Part shown: positions 43,784 to 52,093 of the stretch, in pieces
How the letters are laid out: every line of letters begins with the position of its first letter
Numbering within the stretch: position 1 is the first letter of the stretch
From: Gemmatimonadota bacterium
GTDB taxonomy: Bacteria; Gemmatimonadota; Gemmatimonadetes; Gemmatimonadales; Gemmatimonadaceae
Assembly: GCA_016719105.1 (NCBI GenBank)
Contig: JADKAQ010000019.1
Location: forward strand, 124,001-188,000
Direction of reading: 5' to 3'
Length of the DNA: 64,000 nt
Position numbers and translations under genes: made by a program
The notes under the pieces: generated by a model
Database searches by the model: none
What the model saw: only the letters and a program-made list of their open reading frames with translations
Told to the model about the DNA's origin: nothing

Positions 43784-44127
43784 TGGAAGTGCAAATATTC
43801 GGCACCAAGAAGAGTGCGGACACCCGAAAGGCACTGCGGTTCTTCGCCGAGCGACGTATCCGGACCCATTTCGTCGATCTGAACGAACGGGGGGCGTCGC
43901 TGGGGGAGTTGAAGCGCTTTGCGCAGAAATTCGGGGTTGAGGCCCTCCTCGACCGGGAGTCGAAACGCTTCCAGGAGCTCGGCTTAGGGGTTGCGCGCTA
44001 TTCGGACGACCGCTGGCTGGAGAAGCTGGTCGACGAGCCCATGATGCTGCGCGTCCCGCTCACGCGCTGTCAGCACAAGCTCACGATCGGGCTGGCCGAG
44101 TCCGCGTGGAAGGAATGGACGGCATGA
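43780..44127 (+). CDS. ArsC/Spx-fold protein lacking the catalytic cysteine
   Basis: 115 residues from ATG 43780. The N-terminal strand and loop FGTKKSADTRKAL aligns with the ArsC/Spx CxxS/T loop, but the catalytic Cys position is Ser. The only Cys in the protein is late (TRCQHK), so arsenate-reductase redox chemistry is unlikely. The rest (THFVDLNERGASLGELKRFAQKFG, LLDRESKRFQELGL) fits the ArsC helical subdomain. It is coupled by ATGA overlaps to the sigma and ABC-F genes. Such Cys-less ArsC relatives occur as a conserved subfamily; function unknown. Confidence 0.8.
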   Translation: MMEVQIFGTKKSADTRKALRFFAERRIRTHFVDLNERGASLGELKRFAQKFGVEALLDRESKRFQELGLGVARYSDDRWLEKLVDEPMMLRVPLTRCQHKLTIGLAESAWKEWTA

Positions 44128-46073
44128 CCCAGTTCTCGTTCAACGGAATTGGTGTCTCGTTCGGCGCGACGACGATCCTGCGCGACGTCACGTTCACGGT
44201 CGCGGCGGGGGAGAAGTGGGGGGTGATCGGGCGAAACGGGTCGGGGAAGACGACGCTCTTCCGGATGCTCACCGGCGAGCAGAGCCCGTCGACGGGGACG
44301 ATCGCCAAGACGCCGAACCTGCGCTTCGCCGTCCTGGACCAGCACCGCGAGTTTGCCGGGGTCACCACGGTGTGGGGGGCTGTGGCCGATGCCTTCCGCG
44401 ACCTGATCGACCTGGAGGCCGACCTGGCGCGGCAGGCCGATGCGTTGGCGCACGCGGGTGAGCAGGTCACCGAGCAACAGCTCAAGCGATATGCGCTGGA
44501 CCTGGAGCGATTCGAACACGAGGGGGGGTACAGCTACATCACGCGCGTGGACACCGTCCTCACGGGGTTGGGGTTCGACCCGGAGCAGGCGCGTCACGAA
44601 GCGTTGTCGCACCTGAGCGGCGGCGAGCGCGGACGGGTGGCGCTCGCGCGGCAGCTGGTGATCCCCGCCGACGTGATGCTGCTCGACGAGCCGACCAACC
44701 ACCTGGATCTCGAGACGACGCGCTGGCTCGAGGAGTACCTGCGCAACACGAACGAGACGGTCCTGGTGATCTCGCACGACCGCGCCTTCCTGGACCGCGT
44801 GGTCGACCACGTGTTGCACCTGGAGGACCTGTCGGCGGTGCCGTACGACGGCGGCTACGCGCACTTCGTGCGACAGCGCGAGGAGCGCCGGCTGTCGTTG
44901 CAGCGGGCCTTTGACAAACAGTCGAAAGCGATTTCCCGGGAAGAGGACTTCATCCGGCGCAACATCGCCGGGACGAACTCCAAGCAGGCCAAGGGGCGTC
45001 GCAAGCGCCTGGATTGGTTGCCGCGCCTGAGCCCACCGCCCGACGACGAAGGCGCCATGGCGGTGCGCTTCGCGTCCGGAGAGCGCGGGGGCGACCAGGT
45101 GGCGATCTTCGAGCATGCGACGGTGAAGATCGGCGATCGCGTGCTGCTCCAGGACTTCACCGGGTGGGTACGTCGCGGCGACGTGGTGGGGCTCATCGGG
45201 CCGAACGGGGCGGGGAAGACGACGCTCCTCAAGGCGCTGTTCGGCGAGCGACAACTCGCCTCGGGCGAGATTCGCATGGGGGGCGGGATCCAGGCGACGA
45301 TGTACCGCCAGGACTTCGCCAACGTGCCGCGCCACAAGACGCTGTATGACATCATTGGCGACCTGCGCCCCATGTGGGAGCGCGGGGCCATCCAGGGACA
45401 CTTGGGGATGGTGCAGTTTTCCGGCGACGAGGTCATGCGCTCGGCGTCGTCGCTGTCGGGGGGGGAGTTGGCGCGCGTGGCGTTGGCGATGATGATGCTC
45501 GAGGGGGCCAACCTCCTCGTCTTCGACGAGCCAACGAACCACCTGGACGTCGAATCGATCGAGCAGCTCGAAGATGCGATCGAGCGCTTCGCCGGGACGG
45601 TGGTGCTGGTGAGCCACGACCGGGAGCTGCTGCGCAAGCTGGTGACGCGGGTGTGGGAACTCCGGGACGGGAAGATCCGCGCCTTCGACGGCGACTTTGC
45701 CGAGTTCGAGGAGGCGCGGGAACGCGAGGAGCAGGATCGTGCCGCGCGTGTGGCAGCGGCGGCGGCCGAGCGCCGTGCGCAGGAGAAGATCGAAGCCAAG
45801 AAGCGAACCGAGAGCGACTCGAAGCAGCGGGGCAATGCGCGCGACATCCGCCGCAACGCTGAGCGGGCCGAAGGTCGGGTCACGGAGCTGGAGCAGAAGG
45901 TGGCCGAGCTCGACGCCGCGCTCGCCGATCAGGAGCTGTACTCGCGCCCGAATGGGCGCGCGCACGCCACTGCCCTTTCGCGAGAACTTGCCGAAGTGAA
46001 GGCGTCGCTGGCCGACGCGATGGCGACCTGGGAAGCCGCGCTGGTCGCGGCCGAAGCGCTGGATGCCACGTGA
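44124..46073 (+). CDS. ABC-F family ATPase (Uup-like), copy 1
   Basis: 649 residues from ATG 44124. Two complete ATPase domains: GRNGSGKTT, LSGGE and LLDEPTNHLD in the first; GPNGAGKTT, LSGGE and VFDEPTNHLD in the second. The inter-domain linker contains the ABC-F arm sequence (EDFIRRNIAGTNSKQAKGRRKR). The C-terminal about 90 residues form a charged coiled coil, as in Uup-type proteins. No membrane segments. ABC-F proteins act on the ribosome. It is the last gene of the ECF42 operon, coupled to the ArsC-fold gene by ATGA. Confidence 0.93.
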   Translation: MTQFSFNGIGVSFGATTILRDVTFTVAAGEKWGVIGRNGSGKTTLFRMLTGEQSPSTGTIAKTPNLRFAVLDQHREFAGVTTVWGAVADAFRDLIDLEADLARQADALAHAGEQVTEQQLKRYALDLERFEHEGGYSYITRVDTVLTGLGFDPEQARHEALSHLSGGERGRVALARQLVIPADVMLLDEPTNHLDLETTRWLEEYLRNTNETVLVISHDRAFLDRVVDHVLHLEDLSAVPYDGGYAHFVRQREERRLSLQRAFDKQSKAISREEDFIRRNIAGTNSKQAKGRRKRLDWLPRLSPPPDDEGAMAVRFASGERGGDQVAIFEHATVKIGDRVLLQDFTGWVRRGDVVGLIGPNGAGKTTLLKALFGERQLASGEIRMGGGIQATMYRQDFANVPRHKTLYDIIGDLRPMWERGAIQGHLGMVQFSGDEVMRSASSLSGGELARVALAMMMLEGANLLVFDEPTNHLDVESIEQLEDAIERFAGTVVLVSHDRELLRKLVTRVWELRDGKIRAFDGDFAEFEEAREREEQDRAARVAAAAAERRAQEKIEAKKRTESDSKQRGNARDIRRNAERAEGRVTELEQKVAELDAALADQELYSRPNGRAHATALSRELAEVKASLADAMATWEAALVAAEALDAT

Positions 46074-46170
46074 GCGGCGGACGTCGACTCCGTCAAGAAA
46101 CCCACGGGACGCGCGTCGGACGCACGCCGACCCGACGCTGACCTAACTCGATTCAACCAGGGGTATTCCC

Positions 46171-47199
46171 ATCAATCCCGAACTCTGGGCGTGGGGCGGC
46201 TTTCTCGCCTTTGTCCTGCTCGTCCTTGCCATCGACCTCGGGGTCCTCAACAAGAAGGCCCATGTCGTGACCATCCGGGAGGCGCTCCGCTTCACTGCGG
46301 TGGTGGCCTTCCTGGCGGTGTGCTTCGGAGGGCTCGTCTACGGGCTGTACGAGCACCACTGGCTGGGGCTCGGCCTGCAGGTGGACAAGCTCGATGGCGT
46401 GATGAACGACGGGCGTCTGGCGGCGGTGAAGTTCTTCACGGGCTACGTGATCGAGCTGTCGCTCTCGGCGGACAACGTCTTCGTCATCGCCATGATCTTC
46501 CAGTACATGCGGGTGCCGCCGCTGTACCAGCATCGCGTGCTGTTCTGGGGGATTCTCGGTGCGCTGGTGATGCGCGGGGCGATGATCCTGTTGGGCGCGT
46601 CGCTCATCGCGCGCTACCACTGGATCCTCTACCTCTTCGGCGTCTTTCTTGTCTACACGGCGATCAAGATGCTGGTGACGCGCGAGGAGGAACACGAAGG
46701 GGACGCGCCGGCCGACGGTGTCGTCCTGCGGCTGCTGCGCCGCGCCTTCCCGATCACCCCGACGTACCACGAGCAGCACTTCGCCATTCAGCAGGACGGG
46801 CGGTGGGTGCTCACACCGTTGGCGGTGGCGCTGGTGCTGGTGGAGACGACGGACCTGATCTTCGCCGTCGACTCGATTCCGGCGATCTTTGCCATCACGA
46901 CCGACCCGTTCCTCGTCTTCACAAGCAACGTCTTCGCCATCCTTGGCCTTCGGTCGCTGTACTTCGCGCTGGCCGGGGCGATCGAGAAGTTCCGCTACCT
47001 CAAGGTGTCGCTGGCGGCCATCCTCGGGCTGGTGGGGGTGAAGATGTTGGTGGCCGACCTGCTCAAGGACTACCTCGGGCCGAACTTCAACTTCTGGCTG
47101 CTGGGGATGGTGGCGGCGATTCTCGCGGCGGGGGTCATTGCGTCGTGGGCGCGCGCGCGGCGGGACGCGGACGCTCGGCACGACATGCCGTCGGACTAG
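46171..47199 (+). CDS. TerC-family integral membrane protein
   Basis: 342 residues if translation begins at ATC 46171, about 9 membrane segments. The TerC signature FTGYVIELSLSADNVFVIAMIF and the second ETTDLIFAVDSIPAIFAITTDPF are present, with the acidic metal residues. Family members transport or regulate manganese or other metals (Alx/TerC). The first usable GTG (46267) would remove the conserved first helix NPELWAWGGFLAFVLL; no ATG, GTG or TTG lies upstream of it in frame. AGGGG 7 bases before ATC would be a good ribosome site. Confidence 0.9.
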   Translation: MNPELWAWGGFLAFVLLVLAIDLGVLNKKAHVVTIREALRFTAVVAFLAVCFGGLVYGLYEHHWLGLGLQVDKLDGVMNDGRLAAVKFFTGYVIELSLSADNVFVIAMIFQYMRVPPLYQHRVLFWGILGALVMRGAMILLGASLIARYHWILYLFGVFLVYTAIKMLVTREEEHEGDAPADGVVLRLLRRAFPITPTYHEQHFAIQQDGRWVLTPLAVALVLVETTDLIFAVDSIPAIFAITTDPFLVFTSNVFAILGLRSLYFALAGAIEKFRYLKVSLAAILGLVGVKMLVADLLKDYLGPNFNFWLLGMVAAILAAGVIASWARARRDADARHDMPSD

Positions 47200-47209
47200 C
47201 GGCCACCGT

Positions 47210-47243
47210 ACGACGGGTCGTCCGCGCACCGGCGACCCGTCGT
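47210..47243. terminator. Hairpin between convergent terC and amidohydrolase genes
   Basis: Perfect 11-base-pair inverted repeat, ACGACGGGTCG / CGACCCGTCGT, with a 12-base loop. It begins 11 bases after the terC stop. No T tract follows; probably a terminator or 3'-end stabiliser shared by convergent genes. Confidence 0.45.
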
Positions 47244-47317
47244 GCGATGGCGTGTCGCCTGCCGATATCGCCTTCCGATGTCGCCCCGGGGGCGCATCCG
47301 AGCGGCGTTGCACCTGG

Positions 47318-48661
47318 TCAGGGTTGCACCTGCGCGCCCAACGCGAGGAAGTCGACGGCCACGCTGGACATGAGGCGCACGCCGACGCGAAGCGCCTGCT
47401 CGTCGGCGAAGAAGAGCGGCGAGTGGTTGGCGGCGACGGTGCGCGGGTCCTTGCCGGCGGGGGTGACGCCGAGCGAGAAGAAGAAGCCGGGGACCTTCTC
47501 CAGATAGCGCGAGAAGTCCTCGCCCGCGGTGCCGGGGCGCGACTCGACGGTCTTGTCGGCGCCGACCACGCGCTGCAGCGACGGGAGCATGCGCCGGGCG
47601 AGCGCCGTGGTATTCACGGTCACGGGGTAGCCGAGTTCGATCTTCACATCGGCGGTGGCGCCGGCGCTCTGGGCAATCATCTCGGCGGTGCGCGTGAGGC
47701 GCTGGTGGATCTCGGTGCGCATCTGCGGGTCGAGGGTGCGCACGGTCCCGATCATCCAGGCGCTGTCGGGGATGATGTTCTCGCGCAGGCCGGAATGGAA
47801 CGCGCCAACGGTGAGGATGGCTGGCGCCGTGGTGAGGTCGGACTGGCGGCTAATGATCGTCTGCAGGCCGAGTACGATCTGCGAGCCGACGACGATGGGG
47901 TCGACTCCGGCCGCCGGGTAGGCGCCGTGGGTCTGCTTGCCGTGGACGACGATGCGAAAGATGTCACCGGCGGCCGCGGTGGCGCCGCCGCGCCAGGAGA
48001 CGCTGCCTAACGGCCCGGGGCCGACGTGCAGCCCGAAGATGGCGTCGACCTTGGGATTCTCGAGGACGCCAGCCTCGATCATGGGTCCGGCCCCGCCCAC
48101 CGGCGGCGCTTCCTCGGCGGGCTGGAAGATGAACTTCACCGTGCCCGGTACGGATGCCTTCATCCCGGCGAGAACCTCGGCGGTCCCCATGAGGATGGCG
48201 ACGTGGTTGTCGTGTCCACAGGCGTGCATGACGCCGGTCTCCTGCCCATTGTAGACCGCGCGCACGGTGCTCTTGAACGGGAGGTCGACGAGTTCGGTGA
48301 CCGGGAGGGCGTCCATGTCGGCGCGGAGCGCCACCACCGGCCCCGGCTTTCCGCCGCGCAGCACCCCCACGACTCCGTTCCCGCCAACGCCGGTCTGCAC
48401 CTCGAGCCCCAGCGCCTTGAGGTGATCGGCGACGAGCTTGGCGGTCCGCACCTCCTGAAAGGAGAGTTCGGGGTGCTGGTGAATGTCCCGGCGCCAGGCG
48501 ACGACCTTGGTCTCGATCTCCCCGGCGTGGTTGTCGATCGCGGTATGGAGCGCCTGGAGGGCGGGCGTCTGGGCGCTGAGTGGTGTGGAGAGCGCAACGA
48601 ACGGTGCGGCGAGGGCGATGGCGGCGGTGGCGTACTGGGCGAGGCGAAGCGAACGGAGCAT
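47318..48661 (-). CDS. Exported M20-type amidohydrolase (aminoacylase/carboxypeptidase)
   Basis: 447 residues from ATG 48661; a Sec signal peptide ends near ALSTPLSAQ. M20D motifs: ALRADMDALPV, HACGHDNHVA with the Cys and His metal ligands, PAEEAPP with catalytic Glu, and FGLHVGPGP. The dimerisation domain is HGKQTHGAYP. It hydrolyses N-acyl amino acids or peptides in the periplasm; exact substrate unknown. It converges with terC and is divergent from an outer-membrane protein gene. Confidence 0.92.
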   Translation of the reverse strand: MLRSLRLAQYATAAIALAAPFVALSTPLSAQTPALQALHTAIDNHAGEIETKVVAWRRDIHQHPELSFQEVRTAKLVADHLKALGLEVQTGVGGNGVVGVLRGGKPGPVVALRADMDALPVTELVDLPFKSTVRAVYNGQETGVMHACGHDNHVAILMGTAEVLAGMKASVPGTVKFIFQPAEEAPPVGGAGPMIEAGVLENPKVDAIFGLHVGPGPLGSVSWRGGATAAAGDIFRIVVHGKQTHGAYPAAGVDPIVVGSQIVLGLQTIISRQSDLTTAPAILTVGAFHSGLRENIIPDSAWMIGTVRTLDPQMRTEIHQRLTRTAEMIAQSAGATADVKIELGYPVTVNTTALARRMLPSLQRVVGADKTVESRPGTAGEDFSRYLEKVPGFFFSLGVTPAGKDPRTVAANHSPLFFADEQALRVGVRLMSSVAVDFLALGAQVQP

Positions 48662-48844
48662 GCGGGACTCTCGGGTGGATGGACTGCTGGTCTCCCCGAA
48701 GAATGCCGAGAGGTGGCGGTGCGCGCGAGCGGTGCCGCGCACGGCCTTGGGCACGGTGCGAGGCCGAGCGACACATGGCGGGCGGCCGGAACTTGGGCTA
48801 TGCACTCTCCGTATCTCTGCGCAGTTCTCCCATCCCACACGCCG

Positions 48845-51031
48845 ATGCTCGCATTCCTCGTCGTGGCCCAGCTTGCTGTGGCCGATTCCCTCTACCCGTC
48901 GGCTGCCGTTCGGGCGCTGGTCGAGGAGGCCTCGCGCATCAACCGACGCGTTCCGCCGACGTTGGCTGGGTACCGCGCGACGGCCGAGAGCGAGATCGCG
49001 ATCGTGGCGCGCCGGAGCGAGGGGAACGAGGGGGCGGTCTCGATCGAGCAGACGCAGAACGAGGTGACGTGGGAGCGCACCGGGACGTTCGAACAGCGGG
49101 TCGTCGGCTACCGCGCGCAATCGGTCGGGCTGCAGTTCTCGGCGCTCTCGTTTTTCCGGCAGGCGTGGACGGTGCCGGTGCTGTATGGCAACCGGCTGAC
49201 GCTCCTGTTCGGGCGCGACACCAGCGTCGCCGGGCGCGCGCGTCGTCGCCAGGAGCAACGCCTGGTCGCGGTGCATCCGCTGGCCGAGGATCGCGACCGG
49301 GTGTACCGCTTCTCAGGCGGCGACACGCTCGTCACGCTCCGCGTGGACGGGCGAGAAATCCCGATCGTTCGCCTCGTGGCCGAACCGCGCGCCGACGCCC
49401 CGGATAACACGGTCGCCTTTCGCGGAGAGCTCGATCTCGACGTCTCCCGCCATGTGCTGGTGCGCATGCGAGGATACTTCGTGCGCAAGGCGCCGCCACC
49501 ATCGCTCCTGGTCAAGGCGCTGTCGTTCGGCGGGTTCGAGGCGGTGGCGTTCGTCGAGCTGGAGAACGGGGAGATCGACGGAAAGTACTGGCTGCCGACC
49601 TACCAACGATTCGAAGCGCAGGCGGCGATGACCTCGGCCACCGAATCGCGCTCCATCTTCCGCATCATCAGTCGCTTTCGCGATCACCGTGTCACGGACC
49701 GCGTCGTGGACTCGCTCGTGGTCACCGAAGTCGACTCGATCAGCTCGCAGCCGTTCGCCCTCACCTTCGCGCCGCGTGACAGCCTCGCACGAGTCGGGGG
49801 GTGGCGGAGTGAGTTAGGGGCGACGACGAGCGCCGTTCACAGCGACGACTTCAACGACATCGGCCCCGACATCTGGCGCTCGACCGGCGTGCCGCGCTTT
49901 GGCTGGCGGGTGCAACGCGTGGCCGACGCGGTGCATGTGAACCGCATCGAGGGGCTCTACACCGGTTACGGCGCCGAGTGGCGACTTCGCGACGCCGTTC
50001 CAGGGCTCACGCTACGGGCCAACGCCGGATGGGCATGGAGCGAGTCGACGTTGCGGGGGCGTGCCGGCGCTGAATGGAAGCGGGGACGCTCGACCTACAT
50101 CGCGCGCGCCGGGCGCACGCTCGACATCACCAACGACTTCCGCAGCACGTTCGACAGCGGGAGCGTGATCGGGGCGGCGTTCGGCAGCGACAACTACGAC
50201 TATGTCGATCGTCGCGTGGCAGCGGCGGGGGTGTGGCGACGGTTCGGGAAGGGGCGCGCCGTCTTCCTGCGCCTCGAAACGGGGCCGGCCAGCGACCACA
50301 TGGCGAAGCGCACGCTCTCGCAGGGGCTCTTTCGCCGCGACTCCGCCTTTCGCGAGAACCGCGGGGTGCGCGAGGGGACGTACTGGCGGCACTGGGCCTC
50401 GCTGGAGTGGAACCCGGACGTGAGCGCTGAGTTCGTGCGCACCGGGGTGGGGGCCTTCGCGAGCGCCGAGGTGGCGCAGGGGGAGTTGCGCTACACCCGG
50501 CTCGAGGGGCGCGTGATGGCGCGCCGCAATGCGGGCCCGTTGACCTTGGCGGCGCGCGGCGATGTGGGGACGCTGCTGGGGAGCGCGCCGCCACCGCAGC
50601 AGCTCTTCGAGCTGGGCAACAACCAGAACCTGGCCGGCTACGACTACAAGGAGTTTGCCGGCACCGATGCGGCGGTGGTGCGGGCGCTGGTGATGTACCG
50701 GCTTGGCGCGCTGCGAGCGCCCATTCGCGTCGGGCGCTGGTTCGTCCCGGCGCCGTCGCCGGCGCTGTCGGCGGGGGTGCAGAGCGGGTGGACGCAGGTG
50801 CGCGGCGAGGGTGGCGCGCTCGCGATGCGCGAGCTCGTGCGGGACACGCTCCCCGACTACCTGTCGATCGCGTCCTCGGAGACGCTGCGGTCGCGCGAGA
50901 CCGACGGGGTGCGCACGTCGGTGACGCTGGGGATGCGCTTCTTTGGCGGTGCGGTGGGGGTGGGGATGGCGCGCGCGGTGGACCGGAAGGCGAGCTGGAA
51001 GCTGGTGTTCGAATTCGCGCAGATCCTCTGA
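48845..51031 (+). CDS. Predicted outer-membrane beta-barrel protein
   Basis: 728 residues from ATG 48845, with a short signal peptide (LAFLVVAQLAVADS); ATG 48800 is an alternative. The N-terminal about 280 residues form a soluble beta domain. The C-terminal about 380 residues show alternating aromatic/polar strands typical of a barrel (TLRANAGWAWSESTLRGRAG), and the protein ends with a Phe-rich strand (KLVFEFAQIL). The layout fits DUF5686/BamA-like proteins. No partner genes adjoin; the substrate is unknown. Confidence 0.7.
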   Translation: MLAFLVVAQLAVADSLYPSAAVRALVEEASRINRRVPPTLAGYRATAESEIAIVARRSEGNEGAVSIEQTQNEVTWERTGTFEQRVVGYRAQSVGLQFSALSFFRQAWTVPVLYGNRLTLLFGRDTSVAGRARRRQEQRLVAVHPLAEDRDRVYRFSGGDTLVTLRVDGREIPIVRLVAEPRADAPDNTVAFRGELDLDVSRHVLVRMRGYFVRKAPPPSLLVKALSFGGFEAVAFVELENGEIDGKYWLPTYQRFEAQAAMTSATESRSIFRIISRFRDHRVTDRVVDSLVVTEVDSISSQPFALTFAPRDSLARVGGWRSELGATTSAVHSDDFNDIGPDIWRSTGVPRFGWRVQRVADAVHVNRIEGLYTGYGAEWRLRDAVPGLTLRANAGWAWSESTLRGRAGAEWKRGRSTYIARAGRTLDITNDFRSTFDSGSVIGAAFGSDNYDYVDRRVAAAGVWRRFGKGRAVFLRLETGPASDHMAKRTLSQGLFRRDSAFRENRGVREGTYWRHWASLEWNPDVSAEFVRTGVGAFASAEVAQGELRYTRLEGRVMARRNAGPLTLAARGDVGTLLGSAPPPQQLFELGNNQNLAGYDYKEFAGTDAAVVRALVMYRLGALRAPIRVGRWFVPAPSPALSAGVQSGWTQVRGEGGALAMRELVRDTLPDYLSIASSETLRSRETDGVRTSVTLGMRFFGGAVGVGMARAVDRKASWKLVFEFAQIL

Positions 51032-51169
51032 GGGACGGAAGACGGGGAGACGCGCGGTGCGCCGGCGCGACTTGCTCGATGATGCGCGTGGCGCGAATGT
51101 CGTCACTCGTCGCGGCGCGTGCTCCACGCGCATTGCGCTCATCACTTCCACGCCAGGCCTCCCGCTCAC

Positions 51170-52006
51170 GTGCGCATTCTCTCCCGCTTCCGTCTCGCGG
51201 TCGCCGCGCTTTTCCTGCTCGCCGCTGTGCCCCGAGTGGCGCATGCCACCTGGTCGGTCATCGCGGTCGATCGCGCCACGGGACGCATGGTCGTCTCGTC
51301 GGCGACGTGCGTGGCCCAGGCGGGCTTTGCGCGCTTTCCGGCCAAGGGGTTGATGGATGTGCAGGCGATCATCGCCCCGGGCTTTGGCGTCGCGGCGGCG
51401 CAGGCCGGGGTCGATCGCACGCGCGCCAACCAGGCGCTGATCTTCGGCCAGCTCAAGCAGGGGACGCATCCGTCGGCGATCCTGGCCATGCTCGTCACCG
51501 ATACGCTCATCCAGACGCGCCAGTTCGGGATCGTCGACCTGCAGGGGCGCTTCAGTGGCTTCTCCGGGGCCAAGAACGGCGTCGCATCCAACAGCGTGCA
51601 GGGGCAGGTCCCGGGGACGCAGGTCTACTACTCCATCCAGGGGAACATCCTCGCCTCGTACGCCGTGGTGCAGAACGCGGTGGCGGCGTTCGAGCGCGAG
51701 AACGGGACGCTCGAGGATCGCGTGATGGCGGCGATGGAGGCGGCCGATGCGGCCGGGGGTGACAAGCGGTGCAGCTGCGCGACGCAGCCGGTGCCGAAGA
51801 CGGTCGCGGCGTGCACCGCCCGCACAGCGCACGTGGCCTACCTCGTCTCGGCCGATTCGACGTCGACCAACGGGGCGTCGTACAATGACGGGAGCTACCG
51901 CATGTACCTCGACGTCACCGACGAGAACACGACGCCAGAGGAAAACCCGAATCCGGTGAAGACGTTGCGTCTGCGATACGACGCGTGGAAGCGTTCGGCG
52001 CGGTAG
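51170..52006 (+). CDS. Exported DUF1028-domain protein
   Basis: 278 residues from GTG 51170; GTG 51119 is longer. The signal peptide LAVAALFLLAAVPRVAHA precedes ATWSVIAVDRATGRMVVSSATC, the DUF1028 N-terminal pattern, which is Ntn-hydrolase-like. GFGVAAAQAGVD and the C-terminal DVTDENTTPEENPNP also occur. Four cysteines (SATC, RCSCATQ, ACTART) may form disulfides in the periplasm. No enzymatic role is established. It follows the barrel gene by about 140 bases. Confidence 0.85.
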   Translation: MRILSRFRLAVAALFLLAAVPRVAHATWSVIAVDRATGRMVVSSATCVAQAGFARFPAKGLMDVQAIIAPGFGVAAAQAGVDRTRANQALIFGQLKQGTHPSAILAMLVTDTLIQTRQFGIVDLQGRFSGFSGAKNGVASNSVQGQVPGTQVYYSIQGNILASYAVVQNAVAAFERENGTLEDRVMAAMEAADAAGGDKRCSCATQPVPKTVAACTARTAHVAYLVSADSTSTNGASYNDGSYRMYLDVTDENTTPEENPNPVKTLRLRYDAWKRSAR

Positions 52007-52093
52007 AGACGGGCGACGGATCGGCAGGCGGGACGACGCGTCGCGGCGAGGGCGCACCGTCCTCGCTCGTGTCGCGGATTCCGTCCGCATCGC

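Noticed and set aside
44070..45965. Long reverse-strand open frame (631 codons) opposite the ABC-F gene
   Set aside because: Mirrors the codon structure of a strongly supported ABC-F gene; the translation is rich in Arg/His/Leu and lacks domains. High GC makes long antisense frames common.
46074..46170. Possible yybP-ykoY manganese riboswitch in front of terC
   Set aside because: The gap is only about 100 bases and I do not see the conserved riboswitch core.
50012..52090. Reverse-strand open frame of 692 codons opposite the outer-membrane and DUF1028 genes
   Set aside because: Low-complexity Arg/His-rich translation without motifs; both plus-strand genes have signal peptides and recognisable domains.
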